The notes under the pieces were generated by a model. That model searched no databases and had not been told where the DNA came from. It saw only the letters and a list, made by a program, of their open reading frames with translations. Positions 1 to 5,674 of a DNA stretch of 7,124 nucleotides are shown piece after piece. This DNA is from Elusimicrobiota bacterium (GTDB lineage: Bacteria; Elusimicrobiota; Elusimicrobia; UBA1565; UBA9628), in contig JAQUNT010000108.1 of assembly GCA_028717525.1 (NCBI GenBank), positions 1 to 7,124 on the forward strand, read 5' to 3'. How positions within the stretch are numbered: position 1 is the stretch's first letter; the number at the start of each line of letters is the position of its first letter. The translations under genes and the position numbers were made by a program.

Positions 1-593
1 CAGGCCCGCACTCGGAAGAAGTACCGGACGTTGGCGGTCAGCGACAAGGGCGAATCCGGGACGAAGTTGTCCCGGGTCAAAGTGAAGGTCTCGATGATGG
101 TGGAGAAGTCCTCCTTCAGGGATTGGAAGGCTTCATAGAGGGTGCCCTCGCCGTTGATGGGGTTGCCGCTGACCATGGTGCTCCATTTCACGTAGAACGA
201 GCTGCCGCTGGCGGTGGCTATGACCACGTCCAGGGGTTCGTTGGGCAGGGTCCAGGCTGCGCTGGAGACGGGCGTGCCATCATAGTCGCCGGAGATGTTG
301 TAGGGCGAGACCACGACCGTCTGCGTGGTGCTGGCGGGCAGGCCTTGGATGGTGATGAAGTTGCACGGCGTCTCCGGGGCGGGGCAGCCGTCCGCGCCGC
401 CTTCGTCGGGCCGGGTCGAGATGAAGACCCCGGTGGTGGCCACGTAGACGTTGTAGCCGTCGAAATCCTCGCCCGGCGTGAGGCCGGCCGGCGTGTTCCA
501 TGAGAAGGTGACCGAGCTCAGGCCCACGGTCGAAGGCGAGGCGGCCGCGTTGTAGGCGCCCAGGCTGTCCACCGGCGCGCTGGGCAGGTGGGG
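1..593 (-). other. Fibronectin type III-like modules (residues about 1242 onward, truncated by window edge)
   Basis: The first module runs from about 1245 to 1358: VTFSWNTP (strand B with its Trp), GYNVYVATTG (strand C), GLPASTTQTVVVSPYNISGD (strands E-F with a Tyr-corner-like YN) and a closing AAWTLPNEP linker. The second starts with VVIATASGSSFYVKWS and reaches LTANVRYFFRVRA, the typical FN3 F-strand, at the window edge. Such modules usually occur in arrays, so more are expected to the left. They normally serve as spacers or adhesion modules in exported proteins. Confidence 0.7.
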
Positions 594-3500
594 GCCGACG
601 CGTAGCAGGCGGCTCACGGAGAGCTGGTCGTTGGCGCCGGCCCGCAGATGGTACCAGCCTAGGGGCGCGAGGATGCCGTCGGTCGGGAAGTCCGACGGCA
701 TGCGCACCGTGACGGAGGCGTCGGTCAGGCTCCAGACGTTGTCGCCCGCGTTGACGGCGATCCTCGTGGTGAGGTCCACGATGAAGCCGGAGTTGCTCTG
801 GGAGGCGCCGCCTCCGGAGCCGTCCACGGACTGCAGGAGGAGGCGGGGATGCCGGTGGTCGGAGTTGGCCGGGCCCGAGGCTCCGCCCGAGGCCTCGGTC
901 AGCCCGTGGAAGTGCGTGCCGGTGGCGGTGAAGACATCGCCCACGGTGGGAGTGTCGCGCGGGCGGGGGTCGATGACCGACAGGTCGGTGCCGTAGATCT
1001 GGGCGCGGCGGGTGCTGGGCTGGTCCACGCTGAACTCGTCGAGCTGGCTGGAGTAGAGGCCGTGGGTCTCCACGCTGGCGAGGTAGGAGCTCCCGTCGAA
1101 GCCTCCGATCAGGAAGAGCGTCCCGTTCGTGCCCATGGTCATGGTGTGGTAGGCCCGGCGGGTGCTCAGGCTCCAATAGACCCATCTGTCGCGCTGCGGG
1201 TCGTACTGCTCCACCTTGTCGCTGGGCAGGCCGCCGGCGGAGACGGCCTGGGCGCCGCCGGCCACCAGGACGGCTCCGTTGGGCAGGAGGGTCGCGGTGT
1301 GGCTCTGCCGTTTGTAGGTGAGGGGCTCGCCCGTGGCCCACCGGTTCTGGAGCGGGTCGTAGAGGAACACGGAGTCGACCTCCCAGTTCCCGTCGTTGCC
1401 TCCCGCGACCAGGACGCGGCCGTCCATGAGCAAGGTGGCGCTGTGGTAGCGCCGGCGGGCGCTGCCGGGCAATGCCGCGGCGTAGCCCCCGTTAGCGTTG
1501 CATACGCGCCCCGGTCCTTCCCAACAGCCGCGGCTGGGGTCGAAGATCTGGGTCGTGGCCAGCATCCCGGTCTCGTTCTGGCCGCCCACCATCAGGACCC
1601 GGCCGTCGCGCAGGAGGGTCGCGGTGTGCAGGTAGCGGCCTTCCGGCAGGTCCTGGACCCTGCGCCAGACCCCGGCGGTGGAGTAGTAGATCTCCGCTGT
1701 CTTGATGACCTCGTTGCGCGCGTAGCCCCCGAGCACCAGGACGTTGCCGTCCGGGAGGACCGTGGCCGTGTGGTTGCTGCGCGATGAAACCATGACGCTG
1801 GTGGGCAGCCAGAGGCCCGTGTCCGGGTAGTAGATCTCCGCCGCTTGGATGGCGCCGGTGGAGAGCTTGCTGGTGGAATAGCCGCCCGCGACCAGGACGC
1901 GGCCGTTGGGCAGGAGGGTCGCCGTATGCAGATCGCGCACGTCGTTCATCTCGCCCGTGGGTACGAAAATCCCGCCCATGGGGTCGAGGAGCTCCGCTCT
2001 GCGGAGCACGTTGGGCCCGTTGGTCCCGCCGGCCACGAGGATCCTTCCGCTGGGCAGGGTCGTCGCCGTATGCAGGGCCCGTTTGGTGGACATGGAGGCT
2101 CCTGCCTCGAAGGTCTTGTCGGGGGTCCAGGTGAACGACTTCCGGCCGGCCTGGGCCTGCAGGGCGCAGGAGCCCGCGGTGGCCGGATCGCAGGTGGTGC
2201 CTCCGATCTGGAAGGAGGCGCCGCGCGGGGTCAAAGTCACGGAGTGCCCGAACCTCGCATTGAATTGGGGGTCATGGCCGGTGGCCGGATAGCTCCAATT
2301 GTCAGGCCCTTGGTTCGCCTTGTACTGCTGGAGGTCCGCGAAGACCATCTTGTTGACGATCAAGACCGTGCGGTCGGACTTCAGCGTCTGTCCTTTCAGG
2401 CTGAGTTTGTCGACTTCGTAGTGCGTGATCCTGATCGCGTTCAAGGCGGTCCAGAGGGTCGTATCCGATATGTCCATGGGACGGGCGGGCAGTTCGACGC
2501 AGCCGTCGGTGCTGAGATAGACATGCCCCGTGATCTCGGTCGTGAGGGCTTTGTCGAAGGTGACCTTGAGGTCGTTGGTCTCGGCGGTGCCGGTCACGGC
2601 GGCGTTGGGCAGGGTGACGGTGACCGCGTTGGTCTTGATCTTGATGCCCGGGTCCCCGGTCGAGTAACTCGTCACGTCCATTTCGCCTGCCGGCACATCG
2701 ACGGTGACGTTCTGGAGGGTGGATCCCTCGAATTCAGCGCCCAGGCCGGTGAATTCCAGGCGGATATTCATGGTGGTGTTGCTTGCGATGATATCCTGTT
2801 CGTTGCCGTTGGGGCAGCTCGCCGGGAAAGCGTTGTAATTGATCTTCGAGCCGGTCCTGATGGACGGGTTCATCGGCCAAGTTGGGCTCGGAGAGAGAGT
2901 GACCGTCCCCGAATCATCGGTCGGGGAGAATTCGGGGTACAAGAGCCTGCCGCATTGCGTGTCGTCTTCAGGGCAGGACACCTTGGTATTGGCCAGGTCG
3001 ATGAACAGCCCTTCCCTCGTGTCGGGAATGCCGGGATCGAATTCGACCTTGTTGCCGTCCGCAAAGGCGATGGTGGGGGAGCTCGCGATCGCGCGGAAAT
3101 ACAGTGACCCCTCGACGATGTCTCCGGTGACGTTGTGGCGCTTGCCCTTCCAATCCTTCAGCAGGTGGTCGGAGCCGGTGGGCGTGATCGTGGTGGTGCC
3201 CCGGACCCGGCTCGTGGCCGGGTCATAGCGCAGGTCGCCCTCCTCAATGGTCAAGTTCCCGCTCGCGTCGGCGTCCGGGTAGGCGTTGTTGAAGTTCCCC
3301 AGCCCGCCGATCGCCTCCACGAGTCCGGAGGCTTGCAGCGTGGCCGTATGCTGCCTCAGGCGCACGTCCATGGCGTCGCCATAGACCATGTTGTCTCCCA
3401 CCGGGTCGTAGATCTCGGTGGATCGGATGAACCCTTCGCTGATGGAGTCGACCGGCTCGCCGGAATCGAGGTTGTCCAAGGCGTTGAGGCCGTCGAAGCC

Positions 3501-4316
3501 TCCGACGATGAGGACCTTGCCGTGGCCCATCATGGTCGCGGTATGCTGGGCCCGCGCCTGGCTCAGCGGGTAGGCCGGCTTGAAGACCCCGTTGTCGTAT
3601 ATCTCCGTGGTGGTGAGGTATTGGTAGTCGGCATCGAGGGCCCCGTTGAAGCCCCCGGCGAAGAACACCCGGCCCCCTTGGGTATCGGTGGCCTCGTCGG
3701 AAAGCTTGGTCGCCGTGTGCTGGCTGCGGCCCTGATGCATCGTGGGGTGGGTCCCGGAGAAGGAGCCTGCGGAGGCGCCGCAGGCCGAGGCGGACCCTTC
3801 CGGGGTGAAGATGTCGCAGACGTCCAGGCTCGCGGCGGTGGGGGTGAGGCTGTTGCGGCCGCCGCAGATGAGCACGGTCCCGTCCAGGAGCAAGGTGGCG
3901 GTGTGGTCGAAGCGAGCGTTGCAGTTGGAGTTGATCGCGGCGTGCCAGCAGTTCAGTTCCGGATTGTAGACCTGGGCGGAGCATACGGCCGCAGCGCCGC
4001 TCCAGCCGCCCACCACCAGGACCTCGCCGTTGGGCAGGAGCGTGGCCGTGTGCGAGGTCCTGGCCACGAGCCCGGTATTATTCGCCGTGACGGTCCAGCT
4101 GCTGGCGAGGACCATCTCGACGCTGTTGCTGGGGGTGCCGCTGGCGTTGACCCCGCCGACGACGAGGATGTTGCCGTTGTGGAGCAGAGTGGCCGTGTGC
4201 CCGGAGCGGGCGGAGATGTCGGAGATGACGGGGTACGCGAAGGCGGGCCGGATGCTCAGCCATCCGCACGCCAAAGCGAGAAGCGCGGCTGTCGACCCGA
4301 GTCTATAGCGTGGCAT
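1..4316 (-). CDS. Large secreted kelch-repeat (double beta-propeller) protein with E-set and FN3-like modules, C-terminus beyond window
   Basis: Continuous open frame of 1438 residues from the ATG at 4316 to the left edge, with no stop. Domains in order: signal peptide (1-27); six kelch-type repeats (38-375); a beta-rich insertion of unknown family (376-685); eight more repeats (688-1098); a galactose-oxidase-like E-set domain (about 1100-1240); two FN3-like modules (about 1245-1358 and 1359 onward), the second cut by the edge. The repeat core is HTATLLPNGRVLVAGG followed 12-25 residues later by a YDP/YYP strand, as in galactose oxidase central-domain propellers. I do not see the Cys-Tyr radical-site layout of galactose oxidase, so enzymatic activity is not supported; a surface binding or structural role is inference. 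The ATG is preferred because the signal peptide follows directly and an in-frame stop lies at 4353-4355, though the ribosome site is weak. Family membership is confident; function is unknown. Confidence 0.93.
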   Translation of the reverse strand, partial: MPRYRLGSTAALLALACGWLSIRPAFAYPVISDISARSGHTATLLHNGNILVVGGVNASGTPSNSVEMVLASSWTVTANNTGLVARTSHTATLLPNGEVLVVGGWSGAAAVCSAQVYNPELNCWHAAINSNCNARFDHTATLLLDGTVLICGGRNSLTPTAASLDVCDIFTPEGSASACGASAGSFSGTHPTMHQGRSQHTATKLSDEATDTQGGRVFFAGGFNGALDADYQYLTTTEIYDNGVFKPAYPLSQARAQHTATMMGHGKVLIVGGFDGLNALDNLDSGEPVDSISEGFIRSTEIYDPVGDNMVYGDAMDVRLRQHTATLQASGLVEAIGGLGNFNNAYPDADASGNLTIEEGDLRYDPATSRVRGTTTITPTGSDHLLKDWKGKRHNVTGDIVEGSLYFRAIASSPTIAFADGNKVEFDPGIPDTREGLFIDLANTKVSCPEDDTQCGRLLYPEFSPTDDSGTVTLSPSPTWPMNPSIRTGSKINYNAFPASCPNGNEQDIIASNTTMNIRLEFTGLGAEFEGSTLQNVTVDVPAGEMDVTSYSTGDPGIKIKTNAVTVTLPNAAVTGTAETNDLKVTFDKALTTEITGHVYLSTDGCVELPARPMDISDTTLWTALNAIRITHYEVDKLSLKGQTLKSDRTVLIVNKMVFADLQQYKANQGPDNWSYPATGHDPQFNARFGHSVTLTPRGASFQIGGTTCDPATAGSCALQAQAGRKSFTWTPDKTFEAGASMSTKRALHTATTLPSGRILVAGGTNGPNVLRRAELLDPMGGIFVPTGEMNDVRDLHTATLLPNGRVLVAGGYSTSKLSTGAIQAAEIYYPDTGLWLPTSVMVSSRSNHTATVLPDGNVLVLGGYARNEVIKTAEIYYSTAGVWRRVQDLPEGRYLHTATLLRDGRVLMVGGQNETGMLATTQIFDPSRGCWEGPGRVCNANGGYAAALPGSARRRYHSATLLMDGRVLVAGGNDGNWEVDSVFLYDPLQNRWATGEPLTYKRQSHTATLLPNGAVLVAGGAQAVSAGGLPSDKVEQYDPQRDRWVYWSLSTRRAYHTMTMGTNGTLFLIGGFDGSSYLASVETHGLYSSQLDEFSVDQPSTRRAQIYGTDLSVIDPRPRDTPTVGDVFTATGTHFHGLTEASGGASGPANSDHRHPRLLLQSVDGSGGGASQSNSGFIVDLTTRIAVNAGDNVWSLTDASVTVRMPSDFPTDGILAPLGWYHLRAGANDQLSVSRLLRVGPHLPSAPVDSLGAYNAAASPSTVGLSSVTFSWNTPAGLTPGEDFDGYNVYVATTGVFISTRPDEGGADGCPAPETPCNFITIQGLPASTTQTVVVSPYNISGDYDGTPVSSAAWTLPNEPLDVVIATASGSSFYVKWSTMVSGNPINGEGTLYEAFQSLKEDFSTIIETFTLTRDNFVPDSPLSLTANVRYFFRVRA
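597..1019 (-). other. Galactose-oxidase-like C-terminal E-set domain (residues about 1100-1240)
   Basis: The segment immediately after the last kelch blade begins with an AQIYGTDLSV strand. It contains a GDVFTATGTHFHG strand resembling IPT/TIG and galactose-oxidase C-terminal domains. It ends with LGWYHLRAGANDQLSVSRLL, which matches the PPGYY-like final hairpin of the galactose oxidase E-set domain. It is His- and Ser-rich in the middle (about 1133-1177). Position straight after a propeller agrees with that family. The fold assignment is by pattern only. Confidence 0.55.
1022..2255 (-). repeat. Kelch repeats 7-14 (second propeller block)
   Basis: Eight repeats have cores starting at residues about 691 (degenerate, HSVTLTPRGASFQIGG), 749, 797, 849, 897, 958, 1006 and 1057 (HTMTMGTNGTLFLIGG). 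Repeats 8-13 are very regular, at 47-62-residue spacing, with xLPxGRVLVAGG second strands and EIYYP/IFDP/LYDP/QYDP third strands. Repeats 9 and 13 share an identical 20-bp stretch (1903-1922 and 1276-1295 on the plus strand), so similarity persists at DNA level. Repeats 7 and 11 carry extra Cys-bounded loops (C709-C717, C931-C939). Confidence 0.9.
2262..3191 (-). other. Beta-rich insertion of unknown family between repeats 6 and 7 (residues about 376-685)
   Basis: About 310 residues without kelch cores separate the two repeat blocks. The stretch is rich in Thr, Val, Asp and Asn in alternating patterns typical of beta-sandwich folds (for example NAVTVTLPNAAVTGTAETND near 563-582). It contains the C448-C455 pair and further Cys at 501 and 606. 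I recognise no named domain. Local base composition is visibly lower in GC than the flanks (about 53% in a hand-counted 60-bp line at 2761-2820). It could be one or two immunoglobulin-like or adhesin-like domains; this is inference. Confidence 0.6.
3192..4205 (-). repeat. Kelch repeats 1-6 (first propeller block)
   Basis: Six protein repeats have HTAT cores at residues about 40, 89, 138, 200, 258 and 323. Each ends its second strand in GG (residues 54-55, 103-104, 152-153, 221-222, 272-273, 337-338). Spacing is 48-65 residues. Repeats 1-3 are the most regular; repeat 4 has an extra loop before its second strand (SDEATDTQGG), and repeat 6 is degenerate (LQASGLVEAIGG). The third strand of each blade carries an EIYDP-like motif, clearest in repeats 4 and 5. 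Known family behaviour: each such repeat forms one four-stranded blade of a beta-propeller. Confidence 0.88.
3240..3275 (-). other. EF-hand-like calcium-binding loop within blade 6 (residues 348-359)
   Basis: Twelve residues, DADASGNLTIEE, match the canonical EF-hand/dockerin loop: Asp at positions 1 and 3, Ser at 5, Gly at 6, a backbone ligand at 7, an aliphatic residue at 8, and Glu at 12. The loop lies between the GG-ending strand and the RYDP strand of repeat 6. There is no obvious flanking helix pair, so this would be an isolated loop of the kind seen in secreted repeat proteins rather than a paired EF-hand. Calcium binding is inferred from the match alone. Confidence 0.6.
4236..4316 (-). 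other. Signal peptide of the kelch protein (residues 1-27)
   Basis: The N-terminus has a short basic n-region (MPRYR), a hydrophobic core (LGSTAALLALACGWLSI) and a consensus AFA|YP signal peptidase I site after residue 27. A Cys at residue 17 sits within the core, but the residue three before it is Ala rather than Leu/Val/Ile and the hydrophobic stretch continues past it, so a lipoprotein site is less likely. Export through Sec is the expected route. Confidence 0.8.
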
Positions 4317-4322
4317 ATGCGA

Positions 4323-4338
4323 CGGGCGGCTCCGCCCG
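4323..4338 (-). promoter_or_regulatory. Hairpin over the ribosome-binding region of the kelch gene
   Basis: A perfect inverted repeat (7-base arms CGGGCGG/CCGCCCG around 2 bases; in RNA a 6-bp stem with a 4-base loop) ends 6 bases upstream of the ATG. The only Shine-Dalgarno-like GGAG (4330-4333) lies in its loop and stem, 13 bases from the start. If formed, it would mask the ribosome site and lower translation. It could also be a chance product of high GC. Confidence 0.4.
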
Positions 4339-4349
4339 GTCGTGAGCAA

Positions 4350-4378
4350 AGCTTAGCCCCGCCTTGTTACAAAAACAA
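4350..4378 (-). promoter_or_regulatory. Possible promoter for the kelch gene
   Basis: The AT-richest stretch in the window lies here. Reading on the minus strand, TTGTTT (4373-4378) and TAAGCT (4350-4355) are separated by exactly 17 bases, resembling weak -35 and -10 boxes with three matches each to the sigma-70 consensus. A start near 4343 would give a leader of about 27 bases, made largely of the hairpin at 4323-4338. The host's promoter consensus is unknown, so this is tentative. Confidence 0.28.
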
Positions 4379-4414
4379 TAACGTTCGGTAAAGGCGGCGG
4401 GGTCTGAGGCGGGG
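4357..4414. repeat. Nested inverted repeats in the intergenic gap
   Basis: CCCCGCCT at 4357-4364 is the reverse complement of AGGCGGGG at 4407-4414, and a second copy of GGCGGGG lies at 4396-4402, so two alternative stems share one arm. Inside the loop, TTGTT (4364-4368) can pair with AACAA (4374-4378), and GTTA (4366-4369) with TAAC (4379-4382). No run of U follows on the minus strand, so it is not a standard intrinsic terminator for the upstream gene, though it could weaken read-through or act in the leader RNA. Confidence 0.35.
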
Positions 4415-4421
4415 TCCGGCG

Positions 4422-5081
4422 CTAGGGCAGGACCAGGACCGAGGCGCCCCTCTCCACCTGGCTGTTCTGGGGGTCCAGGGTTCGCTTCTTGCCGTTGACG
4501 AAGAACCAGTAGCGGTAGCTGGTCCCGGGCAGAAGGTAGAGGGTGAGGGCCCATACCCCGTCGCCCTGCGCCACCATCTCGCGCCGGCCGTTGCCGCGCA
4601 CGATGAAGGCTCCGGCCAACTCGACGCTGCGGGCGTGGGGCGCCTTGAGCTTGAACTCGACCGGGACGGAATGGCGCTTGTCTGCGGGCGAGGCCTGGGC
4701 CGCGGCGGGAGCGGCGGGCTTGGCGGCCGGAGCGGGAGCGGCGGGCTTGGCGGCCGGAGCGGGGGCGGCGGGCTTGGCGGCCGGAGCCGGGGGGGCCGGC
4801 TTCTCAGCCGGAGCGGGAGCCGGGGCCGGCACGGCCGCCTGGGGCTTGGCCGGGGCGGGCCGGCGCGGCGCGGCCGGGACCACGCTCACGGGAACGTAGA
4901 GATGCTGGTAGAGCTTGGCGGCCAGCGCTCCGCCGAAGACGATGACCAAGATGGAGTCGACCACCAGCAGCGCGCCCCAGAGCTTCGGGCGCGCGCGGGA
5001 GACCGGGGCCGCCTCCTCGGCGGGCTCCGCCTCCTCCTTGATGCCGAACAGGTCGACCTTCAGGGTCTGCTTCTCAGTCAA
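4422..5081 (-). CDS. Single-pass membrane protein with Ala/Pro stalk and AMPK-beta/CBM48-like domain
   Basis: A 219-residue protein in three parts. Residues 1-34 are polar and acidic, with SRARPK just before the membrane. One transmembrane helix spans about 35-57 (LWGALLVVDSILVIVFGGAL). An Ala/Pro/Lys stalk (70-135) contains three AAKPAAPAP-type units. A C-terminal domain (139-219) carries VEFKLKAP, SVELAGAF, DGVWALTLYLLPG, YRYWFFVNG and DPQN, the signature order of the glycogen-binding/early-set domain of AMPK-beta and isoamylase relatives. The positive charge before the helix predicts an inside N-terminus and a periplasmic C-terminal domain. The GDFNxW tryptophan is absent (GAFIVRGN), so glycogen binding is doubtful; protein binding or another glycan is possible. 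The start is TTG, chosen because a strong AGGAGG sits 6 bases upstream and no ATG follows near. It lies 44 bp after kdsC, probably in one operon. Exact function unknown. Confidence 0.9.
   Translation of the reverse strand: MTEKQTLKVDLFGIKEEAEPAEEAAPVSRARPKLWGALLVVDSILVIVFGGALAAKLYQHLYVPVSVVPAAPRRPAPAKPQAAVPAPAPAPAEKPAPPAPAAKPAAPAPAAKPAAPAPAAKPAAPAAAQASPADKRHSVPVEFKLKAPHARSVELAGAFIVRGNGRREMVAQGDGVWALTLYLLPGTSYRYWFFVNGKKRTLDPQNSQVERGASVLVLP
4711..4791 (-). repeat. Three tandem 27-bp repeats encoding an Ala/Pro/Lys stalk
   Basis: Units start at 4711, 4738 and 4765 and differ by only one or two bases. Each encodes a nine-residue APAAKPAAP-type unit. The unit is a multiple of three, so gain or loss of copies keeps the frame and changes only the stalk length. 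Less perfect Ala/Pro units flank both sides, including a run of seven G at 4789-4795. Confidence 0.9.
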
Positions 5082-5087
5082 GGCGGT

Positions 5088-5093
5088 CCTCCT
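5088..5093 (-). promoter_or_regulatory. Strong Shine-Dalgarno fixing a TTG start
   Basis: AGGAGG on the minus strand, 6 bases before the TTG at 5079-5081. No ATG or GTG with similar support occurs nearby in this frame, so the site decides the start of the membrane protein. Confidence 0.85.
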
Positions 5094-5125
5094 GGCGAGA
5101 TTCTACTGTCTCTGCCGCATGCGTG

Positions 5126-5674
5126 TCAACGGAACCCGTCCAGGATCCCGGCCCAGAGCCCCTGGGCTCTGAGCAGGGCCTCGGCCACTTCGCGCACGGC
5201 CCCGTCGCCCCCGGCCCGTCGCGTGACCCAGCGCGCGGCGCGGCGCACCTCGGGCCGGGCGTTGGCCACGGCCACGCCCACGCCGGCGGCGCGCAGGACG
5301 GGGAGGTCCGGCAGGTCGTCTCCGATGTAGAGAACCTCGGCCGGCGCGGCCCGGGCGCGGCGGCAGATCTCGGCGAAGACCGCCTTCTTGTCGAGCCGGC
5401 TCTGGTAGACGTAGGACATCCGGAGGAGCTTCAGCCGCTCGGCCACGCCCCGGGACATGCGGCCGCTGATGACCCCGGTCTTGAGCCCGGACCGGGCCAG
5501 CCAGGTCAGGCCGATGGAGTCCTGGGAGTGGATGCCCTTGAACTCCACCAGGCGGCCCTTGGTGTCCACGAGATGGAAGATGCGGCCGTCGGTGAGCACG
5601 CCGTCGACGTCCATGAGCGCCAGGCGCACCCGGCGCAGCCGGGCTCGCAGCGAGACTGGGTTCAAGCGGGACAT
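5126..5674 (-). CDS. kdsC: KdsC-family HAD phosphatase (3-deoxy-D-manno-octulosonate 8-phosphate phosphatase)
   Basis: A 182-residue cytosolic protein of usual KdsC length. It would hydrolyse Kdo 8-phosphate to Kdo and phosphate, the step before CMP-Kdo formation in lipopolysaccharide synthesis. All HAD motifs are visible without a cap domain: DVDGVLTDG (nucleophile D22, acid D24), VISGR (S70), Lys 96/97 in SRLDKK, and GDDLPDLPVL (D119, D120, D123). The C-terminal GGDGAVREVAEALLRAQG is the typical KdsC tail that reaches a neighbouring subunit in the tetramer. The segment after the first motif reads HSQDSIGL where I recall DGxGI in typical KdsC, so a related sugar-phosphate substrate (for example a nonulosonate phosphate) is possible. 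The ATG has AGGAGG 7 bases upstream and overlaps the end of the isomerase gene by 13 bp, suggesting translational coupling. Confidence 0.9.
   Translation of the reverse strand: MSRLNPVSLRARLRRVRLALMDVDGVLTDGRIFHLVDTKGRLVEFKGIHSQDSIGLTWLARSGLKTGVISGRMSRGVAERLKLLRMSYVYQSRLDKKAVFAEICRRARAAPAEVLYIGDDLPDLPVLRAAGVGVAVANARPEVRRAARWVTRRAGGDGAVREVAEALLRAQGLWAGILDGFR

Noticed and set aside
280..1341. Minus-strand 353-codon open frame rich in Arg and Pro
   Set aside because: It is out of phase with the real kelch/FN3 frame, which reads coherent repeats over the same bases. Its composition is typical of shifted reading of GC-rich coding DNA.
3244..3984. Minus-strand 246-codon open frame
   Set aside because: Another shifted frame of the kelch gene; it is Arg/His/Pro-rich with no domain.
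4264..4316. Lipoprotein signal (Cys 17) in the kelch protein
   Set aside because: The -3 residue is Ala rather than Leu/Val/Ile, the hydrophobic core runs past the Cys, and a good AFA|YP signal peptidase I site follows.
1..4316. Galactose oxidase-type enzyme
   Set aside because: The propeller and E-set resemble that family, but I could not identify the Cys-Tyr cofactor pair or the copper-ligand Tyr/His set, so only the fold is claimed.
849..4391. Three long plus-strand open frames (about 312, 420 and 418 codons) covering the kelch gene
   Set aside because: They share one frame that pairs codon-for-codon with the kelch gene's codons in reverse. Stops there require kelch codons ending in A (TTA, CTA, TCA), which are rare in GC-rich genes. 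The translations are Gly/Arg/Val-rich, without recognisable domains, and echo the kelch periodicity.
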